Shown: piece after piece, positions 11,360-27,588 of the stretch
How positions within the stretch are numbered: position 1 is the stretch's first letter
How the letters are laid out: each line of letters opens with the position of its first letter
NCBI RefSeq assembly: GCF_002234675.1
Contig: NC_019881.2
Span: 13,563,825-13,627,824 of the forward strand
Source: Oryzias latipes
Lineage: Eukaryota; Chordata; Actinopteri; Beloniformes; Adrianichthyidae
Direction of reading: 5' to 3'
DNA: 64,000 bases
The notes under the pieces: generated by a model
Seen by the model: the letters and a program-made list of their open reading frames with translations, nothing else
Told to the model about the DNA's origin: nothing
Database searches by the model: none
Program-made: the position numbers and the translations under genes

Positions 11360-14300
11360 TTAGAATACGAATGGGTCCTGCTCTCTGTAGGTTATGTAGC
11401 TCGTCACCCTGGGAGGAAAGGGAGCAGCGGCCATGGCTTCTGGGTCATTCAGCGTCCTGATGCTCACTTGACTTCGGACCACCAGTCGACACAAGTGTTG
11501 AAGAGAGCGAGGGCTGCCTGAGGAGTGAGGGCAAACATTGCAAAATACCCCAAACTGAAAAATTATCAAATATATTTACATGGTTTTTTTTTGGTCTGAA
11601 TGTGTGCTTCTGGTTTTACTGAGTGTGGTGGAAATCTCCTCCCACTCTGGCGTCCGCTCCAGAAGGCGTCTGAGGTTGAAGCAGATGCGGATTTGGCTGA
11701 CATAGTCCAGAAGCATCTTCACAACGCTCCCCACCAGATGGGTCAGCCATGACACAGACACAAACTCACAAAACTGAAACAGAAGATCATTAATTAATAA
11801 AAGTCTCAGGCGATTCAACTAATTTCAGTTTTTTCCATGAAGGGCAAGGTTGTCTGCCTCCACAAAAGCAAAAAAAACATAGCGGAACTTCAATAAGAAC
11901 AAATAGTTATTTTTTCCCCCCAGATCCATTCAATAAAACCACATTGTCTTAACTGCATAAAAACAGCTTATGAAAGTGACCAACAAATTTCCTCAAAGGA
12001 TTGTCAATGTAATTCAAGCAAAAGGGGAGAAAGACTTGACTGTAGCAAATGTTAACTAGCTACAGGCATATGATGAATGATCTCTGAGTCTCCCATTGAA
12101 TTCTGAACCATAAAAATGAAGCCTGAAGGTAGGGGAGCACGTTGACTTTCTGAAATTGGGAAGGGCAAAGTCAATTTTCAAGCTTTGTTATGTTTACTAA
12201 GGGGTCCGCCTACCTGCCAATCAAAAAAACACATCCCCGATTAATTAAGGCAGAAATTTTATCTTAAATCAAAATGAAAACAACAGATCCTCATGTGGTT
12301 ATGAATAAATATTGAAGCAGAGTAAATTGACACCTAGCTTTAAAGTAAGTTTAAAGCTCTGCATGAAGAGGCATCCATTTACACTTTGCTTTGTGTGTAA
12401 ATTTAGACTAAAAATGTGATTCTCTTCTGAAACCTGCCCCCTGTGGTTCTCTGAGGAACTGCAACATTTGGTACTTCCTGGAGTGCATCGAATTCAGGAA
12501 CAGGAAGGTGTAACTTAAATGACCTTTCCACCAATGTTTGTGAAAATGGACACAATTTTCCATTCCAATGCAACATAACAAATCCAATGATCATTTTGTC
12601 AAAATATTATATACATAAGAGAAAATACTCAGGAAAAAAATTCCCTTATTAAATAATTTAAAAGAAACAGACTAAAAACTATATTTGGTCTCTATTAAAA
12701 AAATTAAAAATGTAAAATCAAAAATGATCTAAAACAATTACACTTTTTAAGTGTATGACTTCTAATTTGCAGACCCCTATTTTAATTTTTTTTAATCAAT
12801 GTTCTATTTCGTGTTGGTTGTTCTGTTATAAGACTGTATTAAACTGTTTTATTCTTTGATTTCATTGAGGAAAATATCTTTACATATTTTTACTGTACTT
12901 TGATTATTGTATTGTTTTGTATTGTATTGTATTTGTCATAATAATTTTAAGAAACGTACCGAAATGACACTTGGTTGACTGTAAATGCAGTAGACTTGGT
13001 TATGGAGATCACTGCACTCACCATCCAGATCTTCACAACCCTTGTGACAACACTCAAAACACCTGGGGACAATAAAAAGAAAAACATGGTATTTAACAAG
13101 TTAAAAAGCTTTGAAAACTTGGGTTGCTGTACGTGCTTGTGAGCGTGATATCCGTGGTTGAGCAGCAGTCGCAGCATGGCTGGGTCTCTGATGCAGTACT
13201 GCAGGGCTGTGGGGAACACTGTGTTGCTTATCACTCTAAAATAACAGTTTATCTCAGCTCCGCGCGACAGCAGCAGCTGCACCAGCTCATACCTGGACAG
13301 GAGGATTTGAGATTATTAATCCTTCTGCATGTGAGGGAGTGAAAATAGGGCTAAAGACTGCGGCTCACCTCTCAGCACGTACAGCAACCAAAATGCACCG
13401 CAGAGGGTCCAGGTCGGTTTTTGCTCCAGCTGCCAGCAGCATCTCTGAACAGGTCACATCACCGTTGGAAACAGCAAAGAACAGAGGGGTCTTCCTGAGG
13501 TCCCCATAGTTTTCTGTAAGATTTGGGAGAAATGTGTGAAATAGCCCTGGTTTTTATGTTAAATCTAGATTTAAAAAATTATCTATCAATGATGTGGTAT
13601 TTTACTGTCACCAGTAGAAAACTCAGTTTTTATTCCAAAAAAACTACCTTAAAACCCTTGTGCTATCTTAGATGACCCCACCCTTACATTGACGTGTTCT
13701 CCCTACCATGACAAAGGTGGATAAAGGTGGAAAGATTTCATGTAATCCATGGACACCAGTGAGGATCACAAATCATTGTAGAAAAAAGGTTCAGCGCACT
13801 GTCTAGTGGGTCTATATGACCCAACTCCCAACGTTAAAGTGCCTAGGATAGCACAAGGGTTACACATCACCAAGAATTAAAAATAAACTCTAATTTCAAA
13901 ACAAGTCTTTATTGTGCATTTTTTTGCTTCTGCGACTTATACTCCAAGGAAACTCAACCATAAAACAATATAAACAAAAGCCATTTTTGATATATAATTT
14001 TGATTTATTCAAAGCCCTACCAGAGACGTGTGCATCCAGCAGGGCGTTGACATTATAACCTTTCTGAAGAAGCAGCTCCAGACATTCAGCCTGACCTCCG
14101 TCAGCTGCAGAGTGGACCGGGCTCTGGCCTGAAAGACGGATCGCTCTCTGAGTGGTGATGGGGATGAGAGTCCTCAGGGCTCTGAGGAGAGAAGGAGTGA
14201 GAGGAAAACAGGAAGAAGATGGATGACAGAGTTGGTGAAAAACACAAAACAGGACAGGGGGGCGATGCTCATTAGACTGCGGTTTGAGCGGCATTCTCAT

Positions 14301-17080
14301 TTCAAGGCTGAGCTGAAACATACGGATCAAATAGAGGGCTCTTTGTGGAAACGGTTTCAGAGAAAACATTGCACGATGTGGAAATTGTCCATGTTTTTCC
14401 TCAAGCGCTTGCTCACTTTTGGAACCAGAAAAGGAAAGGAAAGAATTTTAATTTGTCTGGGGCCACTTTTGTTTCCTGGGAACTACATTAGTCTATTAAA
14501 ATTAAGATGTTACGACCCGAGAATGCAACTTTATATAGTTCATCAGTGTGCTGCTGTGTGATCCTGTCAGAGAGCTTTAGCTCACAGTATGTGTCCTTCA
14601 TATGCAGCTCTGTGGATGGGGAGCTGACAGGCGTAGCTTGCCACATTTGGGTTAGCTCCATGCAGCAAAAGCAGTTTGATGCAGTCCAGGTTTCCTGATC
14701 CAGATGCATCATAAAGAACGGTGTCCCCATTGCTGGCCTGGGCGTTTACATCACCGCCTAGAAGTAGATGGAAAATAATCACTGCTGGCACAGATTCACA
14801 CACATAAGATGGGTGCATGCAACCCTTTTTGGTGTTTACCATGCTGTATGAGTATGTCTAAAGCTTCTGCTTTTCCATGCTCTGCCGCTATTCCAAGAGG
14901 TGTGACGCCATGACCGTCTCTCGCTGAAACGTTGGCTCCATGTCGAAGCAGCAGCATCAAAATACGAGGACAGCCCACCTGGTTTCAAAGCAATTCAAGT
15001 TGTTAACTTTTAGCCAAAAGAATTCTGTGATGCATACACATCCTTCACCGCTCTTTCACCTTTGCAGCTTCTTGGATGGCTCTCCACTTAGTGAGGCACA
15101 CCTGCTCCACAAAGGCCCCACCCATAATGAGAGTGTAAACCATCTCATATGAGCGCTGCTTCACTGCTGCGATGCACATAAAATTAAAAAAACATGAGAA
15201 AAATTGCAACAAATAAGAGTTCAAATTCAGTTATGTACAGTTATTGCAGCATTTGCTAATAAAGGTAAACACCTAAACTTGTTTTAGTTTGTTTTTGCTT
15301 AATGAGTTCTTGAGAGAGAATATTTAGGTGGACAAATTTGCCTAAAAATAGCTGCTTGTGCGTGAAAATGCTTGAAACCAGCAGTGTCTGGTTAAAAAAG
15401 GCATTGAATCGATAAATGGCTATACCCTTCTTGTTTTTGTAAACCTTCAGCTTCTCACTTTATCATAAGACATAATCCACTATTGGTGCTATCAGCTGTT
15501 GTATTCATGCATAAATGTTCATTCATCTTCTAAACCCGTTTTGTCCCTTTCAGGGTCACAGGGCTGCCTGGACAGGTGACCAATTTACCTATGAAGAATT
15601 TTTTTTGACAGGAGGTGGGAGGAAGCCGAAGACTCCAGCATGGGGAGAACATGTAAACTCCACACAGAAATGTCTCCCATTGGTGCTCTGTTTCAGGTCC
15701 CCCAGCCATCGCTACTCTTTTTGGTTTATTTCTGCTCTTTGCTTCGCTTGATAGTCTGTCAGAATTTCACAAAAATGTACTCGTATGTGAACTGACACCT
15801 TTGTTTTTAGGTGAACTTGCATTTACTTGACATATCAGATCCCATTCCTACCCAAATAAATGGACAATTTAATGAAATAAACACTGGAATGGACCAAAAA
15901 GCTCACTGTGAAAGTGTACCCTGTACTGTAGGATTTTTGGTTGCATGTATTTAAAGGGACACGTTATTAAAAAAAAAAGTAGAGTTTTTGGTGTTTTTAA
16001 CATGTTCTTGTGGCATCTTTCTCATGATGGAGGACATTTGTAAAGAAAGCCGCTCTGCAGAAACTATGTCCTAAAAAACAACTCAAGTTTTATTTATTTA
16101 TTTTTTTTGTTTTTTGCTAAAAACACAAAGAAAACAGTGGGAACACTTCTTAAAATAGATCAAAAGATGATCAGAGTGGGGACCTAAAAAAATCCATTCT
16201 TTCAAAATTATTTTGAAAATGCTGTATCTGTGGTAAAGCCCAAATAAATTTGTCTATGCAGTGAATGACTCCATATATGTCCACCAGTGCTGAAGCTTAA
16301 GGGTGTATGTTTTTTGTAGTGTGGTGTGGACACAAAAACATATTTTTGGCACAAACGGAACCCCATATTCAGCTACCGAGAAGCAGAGGAGATTCATTTT
16401 TGCCATTGGTGTTGTGTGGCGAAGCTCCGTGCTGCAGCAGCATCTTTACATTTGCCACTCGGTCGGCCTCAGCTGCCAGTGTCAGAGCCGTGTCTCCATC
16501 CACCGTCTGCTCCTCTAGCGTGAAGTCAGCCGATGTCAGTACTGCATGCAGGAAACAAAGGTAAGAACCTCGCCTCCAACTTGATTCCACCAAAACTTTG
16601 GTTGGAAATCTCACCCTGCAGCACAACCTGCAGCATCTCTGGATGTGGCTGCACCGCTGCTGCATGCAGAGGCATCCAGCCCCTGCCATCTCTCTCCTGG
16701 AAGGTAGACTCGCAGCATGACAGTGCCTGCAGCGCATCAACATCACCTGTCGAGGTGCAGGCCACAAAGCAGCCCCAACAATTGTACAAATACATTTTAG
16801 TAACATTACAAAATATTTAACATAACCTCAACCATAAACACTAGGCAGCTTTACCTTCATCAATAGCTTCTATTATTTTCACAAAGGCTTCACTGTTCTG
16901 CTTTTTCCTACAAAAATGATAGAGATTATTAGAGAATGCTACATCTGAGCTGCTTCTTTAATTTACTTCATACCTGTTTTTATCTACTGAGCTTGGCAAC
17001 TTGTAGGCATCTTGAATGCTCTCCCGGATGGCAAACTTGATTAGTTCTTCATTTATTGCTTCCCGCTCAACATCCTCCAT
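11360..17080 (-). CDS. asb15: Ankyrin repeat and SOCS box protein 15
   Basis: Thirteen minus-strand exons: 16974-17080, 16855-16907, 16615-16746, 16377-16541, 15060-15166, 14840-14978, 14586-14757, 14021-14181, 13369-13513, 13137-13292, 12960-13062, 11620-11773 and 11360-11517. All phases close to 583 aa (human ASB15 is 588). The start is [20 protein letters not shown], resembling the short N-terminal helix of ASB15. About ten ankyrin repeats follow, with typical G-TPLH/A-A--G--- patterns such as [11 protein letters not shown] and [11 protein letters not shown]. The SOCS box is in the last exon ([14 protein letters not shown]). Family role: substrate-recognition subunit of a Cullin5-Elongin B/C ubiquitin ligase, muscle-enriched. 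The adjacency to lmod2 matches human chromosome 7 and supports ASB15 over other ASBs. The junction of exons 10 and 11 keeps frame only with a GC donor (see findings). Confidence 0.92.
13653..13861. mobile_element. Short MITE with TIR AACCCTTGTGCTATC, asb15 intron copy
   Basis: Second copy of the element at 8240-8449, same orientation, in the intron between asb15 exons 8 and 9. The terminal inverted repeats AACCCTTGTGCTATC / GATAGCACAAGGGTT are intact. Confidence 0.88.
15525..15705 (-). mobile_element. tRNA-derived SINE fragment, reverse orientation
   Basis: Carries the reverse-strand body of the SINE family seen complete at 25412-25743 (tail 'gtccctttcagggtcacagg', then 'ggtgggaggaagccg', 'ggggagaacatg', 'aactccacacagaa'). 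It is internally deleted and lies in the asb15 intron between exons 4 and 5. Confidence 0.75.
15955..16195 (-). mobile_element. Internally deleted TTAA-MITE fragment, reverse orientation
   Basis: Matches the ends of the family at 35971-36573 in reverse: 'acatgttcttgtggcat', 'tcatgatggaggacat', then 'aaaatagatcaaaagatgatcagagtgggg'. The middle is missing. It lies in an asb15 intron. Confidence 0.6.
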
Positions 17081-17364
17081 CTTTATGGGGACAAAACATG
17101 AAATCAAGTAAATGACTTGTTGAAAAACACTGGTCTTTAAGTTTCATGCAACCCACTCTTCCTCAATCAGCTCATTCAAGCATTGAACTCACAGTTTGCG
17201 TCGATTTTGTGTCGGTATTTGTTGTGTTGAGATGACAACAAGCTTAGTCACATTTTGGGTAGCCGTGTCAAAGCCTCACCTTGTGATCCAAGAAACTGCC
17301 CTTCAGCTCCCTGCCGAACTGTCTGTGTGTTTTTGTTTTGCGGGGTCTTATGGCTGCCGGGGGC

Positions 17365-17375
17365 TATATTTATAA
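17365..17375 (-). promoter_or_regulatory. Candidate asb15 TATA box
   Basis: The minus strand reads TATAAATATAG about 285 bp upstream of the asb15 ATG. It is followed by GC-rich sequence suitable for a start site near 17335-17345. Strength is inferred only from the motif and position. Confidence 0.4.
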
Positions 17376-17650
17376 GTGGCCTCTTTTAGTTGACCTGACT
17401 CAGCTCAGTGTGTCGCTTTTCTCCTCTCCAGCAGCAGAGCTGTCTGCTTAACATCTTGTAGCAGTTGACTCAACCATGGCAACACTGTTCAATAGATTGA
17501 TTCTTAGATTAATGCATGGTGCACAATGATTTCCATATCGATTTCATCATTTTTTTTTAGATTAATTGTCAGAAATGGTTACATAATAAACTTTTATACA
17601 AGAATGTACAAAGACAAGTAAATTGGGTTTAGTAAATTGTGTTGAATTAG

Positions 17651-17915
17651 GGGTCTGCTTGCTGGTGCAGTGGTTAGCACCCTCGTTCCATAGGTTCAAA
17701 TCCCAGCTCGGAACCTTCTGTGTGGATCTTGCATCTTCTCCCTATGCGTGCTCCAGCTTCCTCTCGCAGTCCAAAAACATACTTCATAGGGTGAATGATC
17801 ATTCTAAATTGCCCCTAGGTGTAATTGTGTGGCCCTGCAACAAACCGACAACTTATGCAAGTTGTACCCCGCCTTTGGATTGGATCCAGCAAACCAATGA
17901 CCCCAAAAAAGGAAT
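17651..17915 (+). mobile_element. Degenerate tRNA-derived SINE
   Basis: Box A-like 'tgcttgctggtgcagtgg' and box B-like 'ggttcaaatcccagctc' are followed by the family body ('tgtgtggatcttgcatcttctccc', 'cagtccaaaaacatacttc', 'taaattgcccctaggtgt'). It is a diverged relative of the element at 25412-25743. Confidence 0.75.
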
Positions 17916-18204
17916 ATAGCAGTTCGAGAAACTGGCTAGATGTTAAATTCACTTCCATCAAAAAAATTTTTGCACAATTATTGTTTCAATCTTTCCCATA
18001 GTTTGCATTCGAACGTCCAACACTACATGATTAAATGGACACTTTGTGCACCTGCAATCTTTACTACTTATTAAAACAAACTACTATAAAATGGGAATAA
18101 TCTATACTTTCTCGAGGTTTCAAACAAAGCAACAAATTCAGTAAAAATACTGTGATCAGGAGTGAAATGGCTACACTACATTCAAATGCAAATGTTTTTT
18201 TAAT

Positions 18205-18760
18205 TGCTCCTCAGCTGGCAGCCATCAGGAGGACGCCTGCCAGCTGCGTGGTGTCTCAAAAGAAGGAAGATCTGCACAGAACTGTTAAAAGGCATAAACG
18301 GGTCACACGGAACCGAGAAGAGGAGATGGGAGACTGAGTCTGGCAAGTTAAGAAGCAGCTGGAGGTATTGACTTACTGCCGGGACACCTCAGAGATGTCT
18401 TCAGAGAAACTACAGGCCCAGCTCGCTGAAAGGAGGACCCAGCTGTGCGATGCTCGGCTGAAGGAGCAAGGGTTAATAGAGAAAATTAACTTGTTGGAGG
18501 ATGAGATAAAATTTCTGTTGTAACTCATCTGGAGAGCTCAGTGAAAGATTCTGGAGTTGTCGTTCCTGATGCTCTGTCAGAAGACACAGAGATGGAGTAC
18601 CTGCAGAGGGTTGTATTCGAATACATGATGGAACAGGAAACCAAAACAGTGTCCAAAGTCTTGACCTCAATGATAAAGTTTCCTCCAGACCAAGCACAGA
18701 GGGTTCTGGAAAAAGAGGATTCAAGAACACTTCCATGGCAACGATTCTCAATCGATTTGC
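18205..18760 (+). pseudogene. golga4: 5'-truncated processed pseudogene of golgin A4 (golgin-245)
   Basis: The plus strand encodes, without introns, the C-terminal coiled coil and GRIP domain of golgin A4. Fragments include EDLHRTVKRHK, REEEMGD, QLAERRTQLCD, LKEQGLIEKINLLEDE, then EYLQRVVFEYMMEQETKTVS and LEKEDSR. These follow the order and wording of the end of vertebrate GOLGA4. An in-frame stop follows EEEMGD, another stop follows EIKFLL, and the GRIP part continues in a different frame. No splice sites separate the pieces, although the parent C-terminus spans several exons. Family role of the parent: trans-Golgi tethering through Arl1. This copy cannot encode an intact protein and is best explained as a retrocopy. 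Assignment to golga4 rather than another GRIP golgin rests on the EYMM-ETKT signature. Confidence 0.8.
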
Positions 18761-19734
18761 GTTATTTACGATCACATTGTGTGCTGCTACTGTGCTGAAG
18801 GGGAAGACAGTCATGGATTAGAAAAAGCTTTTCTCTCTGTATCTCATGGTGTGTGTGGGGGGGGGGGTGATAAAAAGGACTTGTTCAATGAACATAAAAA
18901 AAATCATGGAAAAGATTTCCACGAAATGTAACTTATGTCTTTCAACACGAGGCAACTGTGATGTTCCAACTTAATTTACTTTGTTTGGGTCAACCAACTT
19001 GACTTAAGTTTGTTCAACTCAATGTCTTCACTTCATTTAGACCAAGTTCTATAATGTTTGTTTAACTTCTGTTAGTTTTTGTGAGAAGAAAACTTAAAGT
19101 CAATTCTACTTTGATTCTCTTTTTTATTTTCACTCTGATTTGATTGGACTCACATGTGATAAAGTTTTGTCCAACACGCCTTGTCATTTCCATAGTAAAG
19201 ACTTGGATGACCCCAGTAGTGTCTCGCACTACAGGACAGGAGTTCAACTATCAGGAAGTTTGACTTTAATGATAGAACCTATAACTTTCAGGGGTTTGGT
19301 CATCATCCTCTCCCTCCCCTCACTCATGGTGCCGACAGAAATAAACACAACAGGTTAAGTTAAAACAAAGTAAAACAGCTAGACAACAAAACACATGGAC
19401 AGAAACTCACACATAACCCCAATCTGCCAAAAGGGAATGGTATCCCACAATTCTTTGTGCTGCCAGATCTTTCCAGTGTTGTTTGAACTTATTTCAGTGA
19501 AATTGGCTCAATATAAAAAAATGAACTGAAAACGACTTTCTAAGTCTTTGTAAAGTCATATTTATTTACTAAACACAGTTATGTACATCTTAGAAACTCA
19601 TTTCATTTGAGTATGAGCCACATATAATGGTTAGGGAATTTGTACAAACAGCCAGTTTCATTTTTTTCAGTGTGTGTGTGAAAGAAATGGTGTGTGTGTG
19701 AAAACTTGTAAAAGCTTCAAGGGAGTTTCATTCA

Positions 19735-20470
19735 TTCATGTTCTAAATCCGTTTTGTCCCTTTCGAGGTCACAGGGCTGCCGGAGCCTATCCCAGCCACT
19801 CGTGGGCGAAGGCAGTGGAGATCCTGGACAGGTCCCCAGTCTGGCGCAGGGCCACAGGTCACACACATGGACAATTTAGAGCACATGTGTCAAACTCAAG
19901 ACCCATGGGCCAAATGTGGCCCACCATGTCATTTTATGAGGCCCGCAAGTTTTTGATTTCTTAAAATAAAAAATAAAGAATGGTGTGTACTTATTCATAT
20001 CTAGGGGGAATTGGACTTGAAATATTAAGTCCTATACATTAGGACTTAAACACTGTCCATATAACCTAACCTGACAGAATCAAATGTAAAAGGATTTATG
20101 CTAGAGTAACAAGAAAACATGTGTTTTCTATGCAGCTGTAATTGTCACTTTAAAAAGTTATAATAAATCAATAAATAATGAGTTATTTAACATTAAGGAG
20201 TAGTTACATTTATTTTTCATTACATTTAGTTACATGTAAAAGTTATATCTGGCCCTTTGAGGACAGCCACTATGCTGATGTGGCCCTCGGTGAAAATAAG
20301 TTTGACACCCCTGCCTTAGAGTAATCAATTAACCTATGAAGCATGTTTTTGGATGGTGGGAGGAAGCCGGAGTCCCTGGAGAAAACTCACGCATGCACAT
20401 GGAGAACATGCAAACTCCACACAGAAAGGTCGCCCATCGATGTTCTGTTTCAAGTCCCCCTGCCAGGAAT
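19735..20470 (-). mobile_element. SINE (reverse orientation) split by a hAT-type MITE
   Basis: The outer parts (19735-19881 and 20322-20470) are the reverse-strand body of the 25.4 kb SINE family: 'gtccctttcgaggtcacagg', 'cctatcccagccactcgtgg', 'ggtgggaggaagccgg', 'ggagaacatgcaaactcc'. The two halves join cleanly when the middle element is removed. Confidence 0.82.
19882..20313. mobile_element. hAT-like MITE nested in a SINE
   Basis: The ends are CACATGTGTCAAACTCAAG and, on the other strand, CAGGGGTGTCAAACTTATT. This is the widespread fish 'GTGTCAAACT' terminal inverted repeat. The flanking 8 bp are ATTTAGAG and CCTTAGAG (6 of 8 identical), consistent with a hAT target duplication. There is no coding capacity. 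Confidence 0.75.
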
Positions 20471-22510
20471 TTCACAATCTTCCATAATCCACAGTTTAAA
20501 AATTCTGTTTCTTTATGTTTTATATTATAAAAAAAATTATTTAGGGTTTGTTTAAATGTCTACACTTTGCTTTCGACTGTTGTTTTTAGTTGATTGTATG
20601 TGTCTTAACTATTTGAGAATTTTGTGTTCATCCATCTTCTTGCTCGTCTGTCATTGGAGCAGTTGCAAATTATCATATAATAGAGATTTCAGTATTTTTG
20701 GGTGTTTGCTTGTCACTTTCCCCATCCTCTCATACTCAATCTGGTCACAGCAGATGGTCGCCTTTATCCAGTCTGGGTCTGCAGAAGGTTCCCATGATGT
20801 GCAACCAAATTTTCTGTTCCATAGTTTTAAGATTTGTTAAATAAAGCTTAGTTTTTCAAACCCTTTATTTATGTTATAAATATAAATTGTATTTATAATA
20901 TAATGTGATTTCAGTGTACTGTAAAGTTTGTTTTCAGTTTAATTAATTATTACTAATTGTTTTATGTTGCCAGTGCTGGGGAGGATGCTGGTTGCACTGG
21001 TGGTGATGGGGGAGTTCTGCTCCTGTTGAAGTACTGTGAGTCCAAAAGAACCGATCCAAGAAGCAAACAGTTTATACACAACAGCCAAGCAAGTGGGCAG
21101 GCACCATCTATCCAACTTTTCCAGGGGAGAAATATTTGTCTTGTTCAAATTATTTTAATTGTGTCTATTTAATTTGGTTGTGTTGGATTGGCATGCATTT
21201 ATTTTAATGATATTTATGAACTTTTTCCAATGATAGTTTTGTTTGTTGTCTTTGTTGATGGTTTGAGTTTCGCCCTTGTTTATTAAGTGGTCTAACCAGA
21301 CACTGTATAAATGTTTTTCCTGGTTTGTGTTCTTGGGTCAGTTTATTTCAGTCAGTCAATCTGTTTATAGGGTAAAGTTTAGTTAATTTCCTTGTTGTTG
21401 TTTCTATTTAACGCTTTCAAGATCTCAATTATTATCATTTCTTTTTTTTCTCTTATATTAACCAAACCTTTTTTGTGCGGTAATTTTAAACGATTTCACA
21501 CTGAATAAAGAGTGACTGACTTGTGTAATGCCCTCCTGTGGTTGCTTGATGAACTGCGCATGACTTCACTTTTAGTTCGTAGTGCGCTTCATTCTGGAAG
21601 TTGAAAAGTTGCTTCAAACTCCTCTCTTTTGCATCCTATAGAAGTGATGAAACTTAAAACTGAAAAATAAGAGGAAAATGTAAATTCTTAAAAAAAATTA
21701 TTTAGCTGGATAATTAGTGTCAGTTTTGAAATATCATGCAAGCTGGCTGAAGTTGACTCATGAGTGGCTTGCTTGCATATTTTACAATTCATTAGTTCTT
21801 GAAACATGCAAGTCTTTGGTCCATAACATTTCCCACTCTCCTCTCTTCAATCCATTTATACATTAACAGTTCCTGGAATGTCAAAAAGAGAGCCAGTTAT
21901 GAGTACACTCTAAATTTACCTGGCAGAAGCTTCCGGATCATTGGTGGAAAAAGATGCATTTCCTCAGTTATGACTGCCATTGATATTCAAGTAACATTAA
22001 TTAGGAAAAAAGATTTTTGCGTGGGTTAACTCAATCGTGCGCACTGTTGGACTTCATCATCAAACCCAATAAATAGTTGAAATATTCTAAACAGAACAAT
22101 TAAATCAGAGCTGACACCACGACAAAAAAAATCTAATTCCATGTTATTGTTTTTTTTTTTTGTTCTTTTTACAGACAATATTATGGGAAATAATATATTC
22201 TAAGCAAAAGATTCTCTCTAGAGAACAAGCACCCACTTCTCCTGATGACCAAATTGATATGTGGGAGTTCATGGAAAAGTCTCAGACAGCGTCAGCGTGT
22301 GACATAATGAGTCAGCTTGTAGGCGGCCTCTCCTCCACGTCAAAGACCCCACCAGTTTGTCTGAAGTGAAAACAGACTGCTGGCCGGTCCTCAAGTTTCA
22401 CTACACGTTTGGATGTTACACTCATACTCACAAGCCCAGAGATGAGCTCCGTCTTTGAACTGAAAGCATTGATTTTCATGAAGCGGATTTGAGAGAGGCT
22501 CTTTCTCCAT
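20471..22510. other. Intergenic, upstream of kitlg
   Basis: AT-rich sequence with short frames only and no recognisable protein. It presumably includes the kitlg promoter and 5' UTR. I could not identify the transcription start. Bases 22312-22510 contain dense short frames on both strands but no family match. Confidence 0.5.

Positions 22511-27588
<5,078 letters not shown>

Noticed and set aside
13063-13118. GT donor at 13117-13118 for asb15 exon 10
   Set aside because: It keeps frame but gives a 56 bp intron, shorter than other introns here, and adds six residues absent from the family.
13063-13132. GT donor at 13131-13132 for asb15 exon 10
   Set aside because: It gives a 70 bp intron but shifts the frame into an immediate stop.
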